Assembly: GCA_965140405.1 (NCBI GenBank)
Contig: OZ223208.1
Location: 3,410,001 to 3,474,000 of the forward strand
Length of the DNA stretch: 64,000 nucleotides
From: G963556115 sp963666605
Lineage (GTDB): Bacteria; Planctomycetota; SZUA-567
Reading direction: 5' to 3'
The first letter of the stretch is position 1, and each line of letters opens with the position of its first letter. A program made the position numbers and the translations under genes. The notes beneath the pieces are model-generated. The model searched no databases. It was not told where the DNA came from and saw nothing but the letters and a program-made list of their open reading frames with translations. This document shows, in pieces, positions 1 to 8,927 of the stretch.

Positions 1-231
1 AGCTGTTTGTATGTTGCTCCCTGCGAATACCGTCTCTACTCCTGCTTCGTCTGGCTGATATATTTGTATTGCACCTTTTAGTCCATTATATATCTCTACA
101 AGTCTATGCGCCAATTCTGCGCCACGTGTGACAATTGTACCACTAGCAATATAGACGAGTTGGCTGCCTCTCTCTTCTACGATACCGTAGCCAACATTTC
201 TAGTTCCTGGGTCGATCCCAATAATCTTCAT
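1..231 (-). CDS. ruvC: RuvC Holliday junction endonuclease, N-terminal part (cut by window edge)
   Basis: The minus strand from the ATG at 231 encodes 77 residues that run off the left edge. The N-terminus MKIIGIDPGTRNVGYG is the RuvC RNase H-fold signature, with the first catalytic aspartate in IGIDPG, and VETVFAG matches the second conserved acidic region. RuvC cleaves Holliday junctions during recombination and repair, working with RuvAB. The C-terminal half and the neighbouring genes lie outside the window. The family assignment is firm; completeness cannot be judged. Confidence 0.9.
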   Translation of the reverse strand, partial: MKIIGIDPGTRNVGYGIVEERGSQLVYIASGTIVTRGAELAHRLVEIYNGLKGAIQIYQPDEAGVETVFAGSNIQTA

Positions 232-534
232 AAAGCACTTTCTAATATATATCTATAATTGCGGTACGGTATCTATTTTACAAGAAAATGGTCCTACAAC
301 AAGACAGAAGCACCAAATAACTCCAAAGTAAGAAAATTTAGCGTTCTTCTAGGTTCATGCAACTTTTCCTAAGTAAAAGATCTATGACTCACACATATCC
401 ACTCAAAAAAGCTATATTCCATGCGCAGTAATTAATGATATTGACCCGCGATAATCCTCTAGTAAAATACCAAAATTGGTGTAAAATGAAACAATATTCA
501 TAATTCAAAGACACCGAAAAAGGAACAACCCATA
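232..534. other. Intergenic region between divergent ruvC and sulfite reductase
   Basis: About 300 bases, AT-rich, with no convincing ORF. It should hold the ruvC promoter on the minus strand and the sulfite reductase promoter on the plus strand (listed separately). I see no strong hairpin or repeat. Confidence 0.5.
441..468 (+). promoter_or_regulatory. Candidate sigma-70 promoter for the small sulfite reductase
   Basis: TTGACC at 441-446 and TAAAAT at 463-468 are separated by 16 bases and lie about 65 bases before the start codon at 535. The match is good but was found by eye. Confidence 0.5.
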
Positions 535-1209
535 ATGACAGACGAACGTATTGCCGAACTCCGCAAGACAGGGGTACTAATTCAGAAGAATAAGGATTAC
601 TTCACTATCAAGATAGGTGGATGTGGCGGCGCCAGCAACGCAACTCTACTAAGAAAGGTTGCAGACCTCGCTGAAAAGTTTGGTGATGGGAGTATCCATA
701 CTACAACTAGACAGATAATCGATGTCTACAATATCCACAAAGACAATGTTGAAGATGCAGTAAAGTACATGGAGGAGAATGGTATACCGAAATCTATCTC
801 TGGCCCATGCTTGAGATCAATAGTAGCCTGTCCTGGAGATCCTAGCTGCAGGTTCAGTATGGAGAACACTCAAGATTTAGCACAGGAGATCAAAGCAAGG
901 TTTGGCGATTTCGCCGGTCTGAATACCAAGATAAAGATTGCGGTTACCGGTTGCAAAAATGCTTGTGCAAAACCTAGAGAGAACTGTATTGGGCTACTCC
1001 CACTCGGCAAGGGAAGGTGGGAGATAAGTATAGGCGGCAAGATGGGTAAGAAGCCAAGACTTGCCACACATACCAAGGCAGCAGATAATCTAGACGAAGT
1101 ATTCTCAACTATCGAGAAGGTTCTGGAATGGACCAGAGATAACGGCAATCCAAAGGAGAGACTGAGCGACATCGTAGTCCGCCTAGAATCTGAACTACCT
1201 TCATTCTAA
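535..1209 (+). CDS. Small monomeric siroheme sulfite reductase (assimilatory-type, ferredoxin-like half domain plus catalytic half)
   Basis: This 224-residue protein has the size and layout of the small sulfite reductases of anaerobes, such as the low-spin enzyme of Desulfovibrio. An N-terminal nitrite/sulfite reductase ferredoxin-like half is followed by the 4Fe-4S/siroheme motif C-X5-C (C99, C105, CPGDPSC) and C-X3-C (C140, C144, CKNAC). Such enzymes reduce sulfite, or possibly nitrite, with six electrons. The start has AAAGGA upstream. It stands alone: no sulfate activation or siroheme genes are beside it, although cysK (38807-39766) could use the sulfide. Substrate is inferred, family is clear. 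Confidence 0.85.
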   Translation: MTDERIAELRKTGVLIQKNKDYFTIKIGGCGGASNATLLRKVADLAEKFGDGSIHTTTRQIIDVYNIHKDNVEDAVKYMEENGIPKSISGPCLRSIVACPGDPSCRFSMENTQDLAQEIKARFGDFAGLNTKIKIAVTGCKNACAKPRENCIGLLPLGKGRWEISIGGKMGKKPRLATHTKAADNLDEVFSTIEKVLEWTRDNGNPKERLSDIVVRLESELPSF

Positions 1210-1300
1210 TAATGCACAAAAAAAAGACCCTTACAGATAGTAGCTATAGTAGAGAAAAGCACGACAGAATGACCAAGAGTTACCTTCATCAAATAAATAA

Positions 1301-1330
1301 ATACGCTGACTAAATAACAAGTCAGCGTAT
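1301..1330. terminator. Bidirectional terminator between sulfite reductase and cupin gene
   Basis: ATACGCTGACT (1301-1311) pairs perfectly with AGTCAGCGTAT (1320-1330) across an 8-base loop. It sits between two convergent genes. The T-rich tail is better on the minus strand (TTTATTTATT), so it mainly serves the cupin operon. Confidence 0.75.
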
Positions 1331-1358
1331 AAAATAGGGTCAAACTCAAGCCATAATA

Positions 1359-1820
1359 CTATACAAGCTTTCCAAGTTCAGGATTACCTTCTAAAAATCT
1401 ATCCCTAAGCTCCACATCATCCTTGAGCAGAGTAAAATCCTCAAAGTCGAATGCTGGAGCTACCGAACACCCGACCAAGACGTCAGAAAGTATTGGCATA
1501 GCCGCCTGCCACATCCCAGCCGGAACTACGTGACAGAATGAGTTTGCCCGTTCAGAGAGTTCAAATATCTCAACTTCCCTTGCTGTGCCATCCCAGATAT
1601 AAAGGTATACACCATCACCACGGTAGAGATTCCAGACCTCATCATTTGCAACTCGGTGCATCCTGCTCTTATCATTTTTATAAATCTCAAAGTATATATG
1701 TGACAGAGCTGCTCTCTCACCAAACTCTGGATGAACAACCTTGACGTTCGAGCAAAACACTCTTCTAAATCTTCCGCCTTCTGGGTGTGACTCCAAATTT
1801 ATGGGTTTTAGCGGTTCCAT
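1359..1820 (-). CDS. DUF985 (Cupin_5) family protein
   Basis: This 153-residue protein belongs to the DUF985 cupin family. Recognisable parts are HPEGGRFRRVF near residue 12, SHIYFEIYKND with the following MHRVANDEVWNLYRGD, and VPAGMWQAA, GCSVAPAFDFEDF near the C-terminus. Members form a small beta barrel; some have been linked to sugar-epimerase-like folds, but no reaction is established. It begins 9 bases after the aldo/keto reductase stop, with AGAGGA ahead of its ATG, so the two genes form an operon. The function is unknown. Confidence 0.85.
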   Translation of the reverse strand: MEPLKPINLESHPEGGRFRRVFCSNVKVVHPEFGERAALSHIYFEIYKNDKSRMHRVANDEVWNLYRGDGVYLYIWDGTAREVEIFELSERANSFCHVVPAGMWQAAMPILSDVLVGCSVAPAFDFEDFTLLKDDVELRDRFLEGNPELGKLV

Positions 1821-1829
1821 TTCGTCCTC

Positions 1830-2780
1830 TTATCTTCTTATCCATGTAGGGTAAAATCTCTTACTTAATAGCTCGACATCATCTTCGGCCATAAGCCCAG
1901 CCCTAGCTTCACAGTTCTGAATTATCTGCTCCTCAGTACTACCGGTCACCAACGGAATAAATCCCTGCTCAATCATCCATGAAGCGACAATCGTATTTCC
2001 AGAGACCTCGTACTTATCAGCGATACTTGATATTATAGCCATACAGTTCCTATTATACCCAGTATTATATCCATCAGGAATAGGCCTGTCATCTCTACCA
2101 AAACAACCCTGCAAAAATGGAGAGTAACAGAGCAGCGTGATTCCCTCTTCTCGTGAAAGATCGAGTAACTCAGCCGATGCTGGAACCTGCCGAGCAAAGT
2201 CAGCATCTATACGAGGCCATAATATCGACAACCTAGTCTGCACACACGACAGCTCTTTCCAGCCATTTACCTTCGCAATAGAGTTCGCTTTCGCAACACG
2301 CCAAGCCGTCACATTGCTCAGCCCGATCTCACGAACCTTCCCTGCTTTGACAACTGAGTCAAAAGCCTGCATATACTCTTCCTGTGGTGTTTCATAGTCA
2401 TCAACATGACCATACAGTAGATCTATACAGTCAACACCTAGCCTCTCAAGACTCTTATCAACCTCTTGTTTTATTATTTCAGGATTTAGAGACATCGGTA
2501 CATCTTTATAAGGAAAACCCAGCTTTGTTGCGATGAATGTATCAGTATGTTTACGGCTCTTTAGCCAGCGATTTATCATACCCTCACCTACCGGCTCCTC
2601 AAACCTCGGCACCCACGTACAGTACTTGTTTGCAGTATCAAAGAACCTTCCACCTCTTTCATAATATATATCCATAAAGCGATGAGACAAGTCCTCTGCT
2701 ACTTTTACCCCAAAATACATCGTACCCAGACATATATCAGATACCTCGACACCAGAATTCCCTAATGTTACACGCTCCAT
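1830..2780 (-). CDS. Aldo/keto reductase
   Basis: A 316-residue NADPH-type aldo/keto reductase barrel. The family tetrad is visible: Asp and Tyr in FFDTANKY, Lys in ATKLG, and His in LYGHVDD. QTRLSILWPR, LCYSPFLQG and LVTGSTEEQI match the later strands that bind substrate and cofactor. I prefer the ATG at 2780, which has AAGGAG six bases upstream and gives the usual N-terminus MERVTLGNSGVEVS. A longer frame opens at 2837, but its GGGGAGG touches the start codon. First gene of a two-gene operon with the DUF985 cupin. Substrate unknown, possibly a sugar or ketone. Confidence 0.87.
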   Translation of the reverse strand: MERVTLGNSGVEVSDICLGTMYFGVKVAEDLSHRFMDIYYERGGRFFDTANKYCTWVPRFEEPVGEGMINRWLKSRKHTDTFIATKLGFPYKDVPMSLNPEIIKQEVDKSLERLGVDCIDLLYGHVDDYETPQEEYMQAFDSVVKAGKVREIGLSNVTAWRVAKANSIAKVNGWKELSCVQTRLSILWPRIDADFARQVPASAELLDLSREEGITLLCYSPFLQGCFGRDDRPIPDGYNTGYNRNCMAIISSIADKYEVSGNTIVASWMIEQGFIPLVTGSTEEQIIQNCEARAGLMAEDDVELLSKRFYPTWIRR

Positions 2781-2954
2781 AACAGGCTCCTTGTCTAAAA
2801 AAATGGGAAGTACAACTTCAGACTTAGCAACAGTCATCCTCCCCTTACTTAATTATACGTAGAGATTGCCTGTCATTCAACAGCAGACTTCTGTACTCAA
2901 AGTTATATATAGGCTTTTCTAAAAAGTGTGACTTATTACTTATATTACAACCCA

Positions 2955-3143
2955 CTACTAGATTATGCCTTGCTTCATACCTTGTCACAATAGCTTTTGC
3001 TTCTGCAAAATCTTTCAAGGTTTACACAGAAGAGTTCGGGATTGAACATGTAGTGTACAACAATTATATACTTCCTGAAACTTCATAGTGGCGATGTTTA
3101 TGGGTGTATTTTCTTCTCCATCATCAACTCCGATATTGAGCGC
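2955..3143 (-). pseudogene. Relic of a second TRAP solute-binding protein gene (dctP-like)
   Basis: Read on the minus strand, 3143 to about 3065 gives ALNIGVDDGEENTPINIATMKF-like residues that line up with ALKTGVADGQENPFMNIATMKF of the intact dctP at 5401-6399. After a frameshift the match continues with VVHYMFNPE and FCV, then jumps over roughly a hundred missing codons to KDFAEAKAIVTRYEA, the counterpart of the dctP C-terminus ADFDEAKAIVAKYEA. The nucleotide match is also plain. It has no start codon and cannot make a working protein. It lies just beyond the dctM terminator, so it is the remains of a tandem copy. Confidence 0.85.
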
Positions 3144-3224
3144 TATTAATTAAGTCGGCCAGAAATCTTAAGAGATCTACCTTCTTACCTTGTAATGTAA
3201 TTGCGTTATAGCCCTATAAGTAAA

Positions 3225-3257
3225 GCGGCGCTGAAAAACAAGGATTCTCAGCGCCGC
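3225..3257 (-). terminator. Terminator of the TRAP operon
   Basis: On the minus strand GCGGCGCTGA (3257-3248) pairs perfectly with TCAGCGCCGC (3234-3225) and is followed by TTTACTTAT. It lies 35 bases beyond the dctM stop. Confidence 0.8.
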
Positions 3258-3291
3258 CTAAATTATAATATAACTTTAGATATATAGAGTT

Positions 3292-4593
3292 CTATTTTGA
3301 GAAGTTAAAGATAAAGTCAGGTAACCAAGTACTAACCCCTGGTACAAGTGTTACGAGCACCAAAATAATTATATTACAAATAATAAACGGCGCTGCAGAT
3401 TTAAAGATACTAATAATCGGCATACCACTAATCTTATTAGCTGCATTCAGACACATACCAATTGGAGGAGTAACTAGCCCTACAGCAGTTCCTACAATCA
3501 TAATAGCACCAAGCTGCAATGGACTCACTCCTAGCTTGCCTACAACTGGTAGTAGAATAGGACAGAGTAGTAAGAGCGTCGGTACAACGTCGACAAAGGT
3601 ACCAATAAGAAGTATAAGCAAGTCGACGAGCAACAAGATCCAGACACGATGCATATCTAGGTTACTGAAGAAGTTCTGAATCGCAGCAGAGACCTGCTCC
3701 ATATTTAAAATCCAAGTAATAACCTTACACGCTCCAACGATAAACATAATCGAAGCACACATCATGAAGGACTTCTTGAAAGAGCTTATAATCTTTGGAA
3801 ACTTGAGCTCTTTATAATACCAAATACCGATGACCATAGCATATAGGCAAGCAATACCCGCAGACTCACTTGCTGTTGCAATACCAAACGACACACATAT
3901 CACAATAACAGCAGGCATTATTATTGCGAAGATACCATCACGAGTCGTAGCTATAGCTTCTTTGTGGTCAAACTTTCTTACTGGTGGATGGAAGTTATTC
4001 TTCTTAGAGATATACCACACGAGCGTAAGCTGAGAGAAACCAATCAAGACACCCGGGATAAGACCTGCAAGGAAGAGCTTACCAACAGATGCGCCTGATA
4101 CCATCGCATACATCAGCATAGGTACTGAAGGAGGTATGATCATACCCATAGTAGATGACGCCACAGTCACACCAGCAGCAAAACCTTTTGAGTACCCCTG
4201 TTTCTCCATGTTTGGAATAAGTATTGAACCAATAGCCGAAGTATCGGCAACTGACGAACCAGAGATTCCACCAAAGATCATACTTGCTACAACATTTACT
4301 TCACCCAAACCACCTTTGATAGGCCTGACGAGTAAAAGGCTAAAGTCAATAATACGTTTGGTAATACCACCATGATTCATAAGCTCACCTGCAAGGATGA
4401 ATAACGGCATAGCAATAAGTACAAAACTGTTTGTACCAGACCAAACCCTTTTGGGTATATTCTGGAGGGCAATATCCGATCCCTTAAAGAGGTAGTATGC
4501 AACAGCAGCACCAATTAAAGCAAACGCCAGTGGGACTCTGATCAATACAAGCACAATCAGCACCACAATCAATACAATTAGAGCAACACTCAT
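3292..4593 (-). CDS. dctM: TRAP transporter large permease subunit DctM
   Basis: A 433-residue, highly hydrophobic protein of the DctM family, with about twelve membrane segments. Family marks include PLFILAGELMNHGGIT, GGISGSSVADTSAIGSILIP and the C-terminal GLVTPPIGMCLNA. It is the sodium- or proton-coupled channel of a tripartite ATP-independent periplasmic transporter for carboxylates or related solutes. Its start overlaps the dctQ stop (ATGA), so the two are translationally coupled. The length is normal (about 425-440). The transported compound cannot be told from this subunit. Confidence 0.95.
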   Translation of the reverse strand: MSVALIVLIVVLIVLVLIRVPLAFALIGAAVAYYLFKGSDIALQNIPKRVWSGTNSFVLIAMPLFILAGELMNHGGITKRIIDFSLLLVRPIKGGLGEVNVVASMIFGGISGSSVADTSAIGSILIPNMEKQGYSKGFAAGVTVASSTMGMIIPPSVPMLMYAMVSGASVGKLFLAGLIPGVLIGFSQLTLVWYISKKNNFHPPVRKFDHKEAIATTRDGIFAIIMPAVIVICVSFGIATASESAGIACLYAMVIGIWYYKELKFPKIISSFKKSFMMCASIMFIVGACKVITWILNMEQVSAAIQNFFSNLDMHRVWILLLVDLLILLIGTFVDVVPTLLLLCPILLPVVGKLGVSPLQLGAIMIVGTAVGLVTPPIGMCLNAANKISGMPIISIFKSAAPFIICNIIILVLVTLVPGVSTWLPDFIFNFSK

Positions 4594-5246
4594 TTACCTT
4601 CTCCCTCTTTCTTGGTACCTTTTATAATCAACCTTTCAGTTCTAAAGTCGCGCTCGATTGCTTTTTGCGCTTCCTTACAAGCTTCTGCATCGTATTCAGC
4701 CTTGTCATAACCACACTCTGCATCATCAATACGTACAAAAACAGAGAGAATATTTATACAACAATAAAAGATCGAAATAGCAGCGGAAATAGGTACCATA
4801 TCATAGAATACCTTCTTCTTTATATGTAGAGCAGGCTCAAAAGTATTTCCTACCTTACCTATCCATACCAAGCTATATTTATACACTATATACATGATAG
4901 CGATTATTATCAAATTTATAATTACATCTACAACTACCTGGGTCTTTGGACTAAATTTTTCATACAAGAACGGGATATCTATGTGATCTTTCTCACGTAC
5001 CCCAAGAGCTACCCCAAGATAGGTTGTTGCTATAAAAATCATTGTGATCGCCGCTTCTGACTGTACAAATGTAACACCCAAGAAGTATCTAAGTATTACA
5101 GTCACCACTACACTAACAAACAAAGAAATACCAAGAATAAGGCATAATATCGAAAACACCTTGTCTATAGTCTTTATAATTTTATTTAAAAGTAGATTGA
5201 CTCCACTCCGTGCTTCTTTATTATCATTAATATTATTATTAGACAC
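4590..5246 (-). CDS. dctQ: TRAP transporter small permease subunit DctQ
   Basis: A 218-residue DctQ-like protein with four membrane segments (about 30-50, 65-85, 105-130, 145-170). GVALGVREKDHIDIPFLYE is the typical conserved loop. It pairs with DctM. The C-terminal tail of about 40 residues (EACKEAQKAIERDFRTE, then lysine-rich) is longer than usual for the family. It follows dctP with a 154-base gap that contains a hairpin, which probably lowers expression of the membrane subunits relative to the binding protein. Confidence 0.9.
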   Translation of the reverse strand: MSNNNINDNKEARSGVNLLLNKIIKTIDKVFSILCLILGISLFVSVVVTVILRYFLGVTFVQSEAAITMIFIATTYLGVALGVREKDHIDIPFLYEKFSPKTQVVVDVIINLIIIAIMYIVYKYSLVWIGKVGNTFEPALHIKKKVFYDMVPISAAISIFYCCINILSVFVRIDDAECGYDKAEYDAEACKEAQKAIERDFRTERLIIKGTKKEGEGK

Positions 5247-5345
5247 GAAAAAACTCCAACTAGATTGGAAACCCGAAAATCAGAATATAACTGTTACTTA
5301 TATTCAACTACAAGCCGTATAGATTGAGTACACATTTATTATATT

Positions 5346-5378
5346 GAAGCCTCCAAATCTGAACAATCCAGAGGCTTC
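5346..5378 (-). terminator. Intercistronic hairpin between dctP and dctQM
   Basis: GAAGCCTC (5346-5353) pairs with GAGGCTTC (5371-5378). On the minus strand there is no long U-run after the stem, so it is probably a leaky terminator or mRNA-stabilising stem that lets the binding protein be made in excess. Confidence 0.55.
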
Positions 5379-5400
5379 GCAATAAACAATTATTTGAATA

Positions 5401-6399
5401 CTATTTTTTGCTAGCTTCGTACTTTGCAACGATAGCCTTTGCTTCATCAAAGTCAGCCTTTGTGAAGTCGCCTCTATCAATATACTTTTGATATACAGGT
5501 ACACACTTAGCTGCAAACATAGCGTACTCTTTAGGAGTTGGAACGTATACTTCTACACCAGCATCCTTGATCATTTTTAAGTACATATCAGAGGTATTTG
5601 CGCGAATATCATTCTGTACTTTTGTATAAACCCATGCACCGTCAGTAATAATCTTCTGATATTCAGGCTTTAGGTTATTAAACCACTCAAGACCAACACA
5701 GAAAGGTTCTGGATTAAACATGTAGTGTACAACAGTCATGTACTTCTGAACTTCTTGGAACTTCATAGTAGCGATGTTCATGAATGGGTTTTCCTGTCCA
5801 TCAGCAACACCAGTCTTTAGAGCCATATATGTTTCAGCATATGCGATTGATACAGGGTTACCACCAACAGCCTCCATAGACATGATGATAGCGTCTACTG
5901 GTGGAGTACGCATTTTTAGGCCTTCTAGATCTTTTGGAGTCTTAATAGGTCTAACACTGTTTGTGTAGTTTCTAGAACCAGCGTCACCATTAGCAAGAAT
6001 TTTGATACCGTTAACTTCAGCACTATCATTGATCTTCTGACCTAGAGGGCTATTTGAAACAGCCATTAGAGCACCAGCATCTGGATAAACGAATGGCATT
6101 AGGTATAGGTTTAGCATAGGAGTGATAGCGTCAAATACTCCACCGAGGTAACCTTCAATTTCACCCATCTTTAGAGATTCTAGCATCTCAGCTTCTTTTC
6201 CTAGCTGACCAGAAGGGTACATCTGAACTTCTATAGCACCTTTAGATTCTTTTTCAACGTATTCTTTAAATGCAATAAGAGCTTTATGTCTACTAGTATC
6301 AGTCGGCATAGAGTGTCCTACCTTCATGGTAACTTCAGCAGCTGAGGCGAACCCAGCGATCATAGCAAAACACATAACAAGCAACAATAGTTTTCTCAT
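5401..6399 (-). CDS. dctP: TRAP transporter solute-binding protein DctP
   Basis: A 332-residue periplasmic binding protein of the DctP/TAXI-type fold. The signal peptide MRKLLLLVMCFAMIAG ends near FASAA, followed by EVTMKVGHSMPTDTSRHKA typical of mature DctP. The region GLKMRTPPVDAIIMSMEAVGGNPVS holds the conserved arginine that pairs with a substrate carboxylate, and GVADGQENP is the family signature. The ATG at 6399 has GGAG eight bases before it; the longer frame to 6468 has no site. First intact gene of the dctPQM operon. Substrate is probably a sugar acid or other carboxylate; not determined. Confidence 0.92.
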   Translation of the reverse strand: MRKLLLLVMCFAMIAGFASAAEVTMKVGHSMPTDTSRHKALIAFKEYVEKESKGAIEVQMYPSGQLGKEAEMLESLKMGEIEGYLGGVFDAITPMLNLYLMPFVYPDAGALMAVSNSPLGQKINDSAEVNGIKILANGDAGSRNYTNSVRPIKTPKDLEGLKMRTPPVDAIIMSMEAVGGNPVSIAYAETYMALKTGVADGQENPFMNIATMKFQEVQKYMTVVHYMFNPEPFCVGLEWFNNLKPEYQKIITDGAWVYTKVQNDIRANTSDMYLKMIKDAGVEVYVPTPKEYAMFAAKCVPVYQKYIDRGDFTKADFDEAKAIVAKYEASKK

Positions 6400-6590
6400 T
6401 TGTAATACTCCATCATTAGGGACAATAACAACGACAACACATAAATCACAGTAAAGACCTACAACCACATAGATCTATATAGCTTTTAACTATATACTTC
6501 ACAAAAAAAGTGACCAGAGCACCTGCACTACCACTCCTCACATCTCCCAGCTATCCTTCCACATTAGAATTGAAGAACTCCTTCACTTAA

Positions 6591-7185
6591 CTACTTCTTC
6601 AATTCCAGCAATATAGAGCGATCGCGCAGAGTACTCTTAATATTTACCATATTGCTCCTAAGTATCCACATCGCCCAAATGTTCTCAGGCGGCACCTCAT
6701 GTTGGATATTGTGTACCGGAACAAATATATATACTCCACCAAGAGCGAGAATATCCATTGTTTCTCTACTTCAGCCCTTACTTCTTGCGGCGTACCTCTT
6801 GAGAGGATATTCTGAGAATCTATTCCCCCGCCCCAAAATGTAAGCTCACTGCCGAATTCCTTTTATGCTGGAGAAGATTCATTCCAGTCGCACTATGCTA
6901 CACAGGATTGAGGATATCTACCACGTACATACAACCAATCTTAGTAGTCAAAATCCTCTTCACTCCAACCCGCCTTACATCTACTTTGAGACTTTGTAGA
7001 ATATCATCAGGTGAAATAATAATCTGGGGAACAGTATCTACTATCTCTTCCTCAGGATATTCAATCGGTCAACCCTTAACAGCCATAATCTGCCGGTATC
7101 CTACATTTAAGATGCTAATAACCGTGGTTCCAGCCAGATCATACGATACTCTGCCTGCCTCTTAATGATCAAGTATCTTCTTCAT
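6591..7185 (-). pseudogene. Pseudogene of a uroporphyrinogen decarboxylase (URO-D) superfamily protein
   Basis: Minus-strand translation in shifting frames recovers a URO-D-like protein: AGRVSYDLAGTTVISI near 7140, PIEYPEEEIVDTVPQI then SPDDILQSLKVDVR near 7050-6980, FWGGGIDSQNILSRGTPQEV near 6820-6790 and GVYIFVPVHNIQHEVPPENI near 6730-6680. These match the N-terminal, FWGGG-dtQ-iLp-gTPeEV and HNIQ-vPpENi blocks of the family that includes corrinoid methyltransferases. At least three in-frame stops, several frameshifts and internal deletions show it is dead. It lies directly upstream of dctP in the same orientation, so it may once have worked on the TRAP substrate. Confidence 0.85.
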
Positions 7186-7759
7186 TCTTTTAGAGGCAAC
7201 ATAGCGCGCCTTTTCAGATTATGAAACATCGTTCCATATACATACGCAAAAAAAAGTACTCGATGAATTACTCGTAAATAAAAGTGCTGGTAACGAAAAC
7301 CGACTAACACTCGACATCAGCATCCACCACATAATACTTGATACTTACTAATAATCCACAGAATAGATTTTTTGATCACATTAATTGGTCAAACAGAACA
7401 CAACATATAAAATGATATAAGACAAGAGCGGATTCAAATATGAACCACTAAGTTCTGATATTAACATTTTACAAGCAAAAACACTCTTAGTCAAATTTTA
7501 TAATTTTATTTTTTTTGCTAAGGCAATATTTACAGGCTAGCATTAAAAAAAGTTATAAAACAACTATAATATAGAACAAAATATTTTGCTATTAAAACAG
7601 GATATTACTTGCCTACTGATAGTAAACAAGCGAAAAAAATTAGTATCTCACAAATAATTATAAGCTGGGAAAAATTATATTTCACCATTATAAAAATAAA
7701 ACTTATTATATTATAATGTAAAACCAGATACTATCTCCACACCAAAGCATACTTACATT
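7186..7759. other. AT-rich gene-free stretch upstream of the URO-D pseudogene
   Basis: About 570 bases with no supported ORF. An imperfect inverted repeat TTTGATC (7371-7377) with TTGGTCAAA (7385-7393) could be an old operator of the decayed operon. The part from about 7490 to 7740 is very AT-rich. I recognise no gene. Confidence 0.4.
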
Positions 7760-7792
7760 AAAAAGACCCATGCATAAATGCAGAGGTCTTTT
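7760..7792. terminator. Terminator of the ytfRT-yjfF-ytfQ-like operon
   Basis: AAAAAGACC and GGTCTTTT form the outer stem and TGCAT/ATGCA the inner stem. On the minus strand it follows the last transporter gene and ends in a short T-run; on the plus strand it is followed by a long T-rich tract, so it can work both ways. Confidence 0.8.
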
Positions 7793-7868
7793 CGTTTTTT
7801 TGTTTTTTTTGTTGTTGTTTTATTTTTACCACTTTTATCTTTACCACTTTTAACTTTTAACTTATATC

Positions 7869-8810
7869 TTAGTACTTACGAGTCTTGATAACTTCTGCAG
7901 CAACTTCCATTGGGAATACGCCTTCTTCAACTACAAGCTTCTTAGGAAGTTTTTTACCAGCACGGTAATCATCAATTGCATCGAATAGAGCTGGACCTAG
8001 TAGTGGGTTACATTCTACAGTACAGTTTAGCTTACCAGCAACCATAGCTTCAAATGCACCTCTAACGCCGTCAATAGAAACGATAACGATATCCTTTGAT
8101 GGAACCTTACCAGCTTCTTCGATAGCTTGGATAGCGCCGATAGCCATATCGTCATTGTGAGCGAATACAACGTCTACGTTATCGTGAACCTTTAGAAGAG
8201 CTTCCATAACTTCTTTACCCTTAGAACGGCGGAAGTCACCACTCTGTGAAGCAATAATCTTCATATTAGGTTGATCAGCGATAGTCTCAGCAAAACCCTT
8301 TTTACGGTCGATAGCAGCAGAAGAACCAGGAGTACCTTGTAGTTCGATAATGTTAGCTTTTCCGCCAGTCTCTTCGATCAACCATTTTGCAGCATTGATA
8401 GCTTCAAGTACGAAGTCACCAGCTACGAGTGTAACGTATAGTGAAGGATCATCTACTTTGATAGAACGGTCAGCTAGGAATACAGGAATACCAGCTCTTT
8501 TAGCAGCTTTAAGTGCAGGTTCCCAACCAGTTTCAACTACAGGAGCAAGGATAATAGCATCAACCTTCTGAGCAACAAAAGCTCTTAGTGCCTTGATCTG
8601 GTTAGCCTGTTTACCCTGACCATCAGAGAACTTCAACTCAATACCACGTTCTTTAGCAGTTGCTTTTACAGACTCAGTCTCAGCTGTACGCCATGAGCTC
8701 TCTGCACCAATCTGAGAGAAACCAACAACTAGTGGCTTAGCGTAAGAAGCGCTAGTACAAGCGATAAGTGCTACAACTGCAAACATTACAAATTTAACAA
8801 AACTTCTCAT
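7869..8810 (-). CDS. ytfQ: Sugar ABC transporter substrate-binding protein, YtfQ-like (galactofuranose type)
   Basis: A 313-residue periplasmic protein with signal peptide ending at TSASYA. The mature sequence KPLVVGFSQIGAESSWRTAET, VAQKVDAIILAPVVETGWEP, LQGTPGSSAAIDRKKGFAE and IIASQSGDFRRSKGKEVME matches Escherichia coli YtfQ almost block for block; YtfQ binds galactofuranose. RBS AAGGAG lies eight bases before the ATG. It is the last gene of the operon, whereas in E. coli ytfQ is first, and it is separated from yjfF by 117 bases. The substrate is inferred from similarity; a related furanose is possible. Confidence 0.88.
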   Translation of the reverse strand: MRSFVKFVMFAVVALIACTSASYAKPLVVGFSQIGAESSWRTAETESVKATAKERGIELKFSDGQGKQANQIKALRAFVAQKVDAIILAPVVETGWEPALKAAKRAGIPVFLADRSIKVDDPSLYVTLVAGDFVLEAINAAKWLIEETGGKANIIELQGTPGSSAAIDRKKGFAETIADQPNMKIIASQSGDFRRSKGKEVMEALLKVHDNVDVVFAHNDDMAIGAIQAIEEAGKVPSKDIVIVSIDGVRGAFEAMVAGKLNCTVECNPLLGPALFDAIDDYRAGKKLPKKLVVEEGVFPMEVAAEVIKTRKY

Positions 8811-8927
8811 AACATATACTCCTTAAGAAAAATGAAAACTACAAACAAACTAACAACCGAAACATTTTTTACTTCTATTATGCTAATATACAAACCTATA
8901 TGCTGTATTTACTATTTATTCTCACAC

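Noticed and set aside
6469..6590. Sigma-54-like element upstream of dctP on the minus strand (TGG-N10-GC near 6515-6530)
   Set aside because: It keeps GG and GC ten bases apart but loses most other consensus bases; it falls among the remains next to the pseudogene and was judged too weak.
6652..7165. Plus-strand ORFs of 63 and 85 codons
   Set aside because: They lie opposite the URO-D pseudogene and are accidental open frames over its remains.
7490..7740. Very AT-rich tract as an attachment site or foreign insertion
   Set aside because: No direct repeats, integrase or tRNA end flank it; it is simply gene-free AT-rich sequence.
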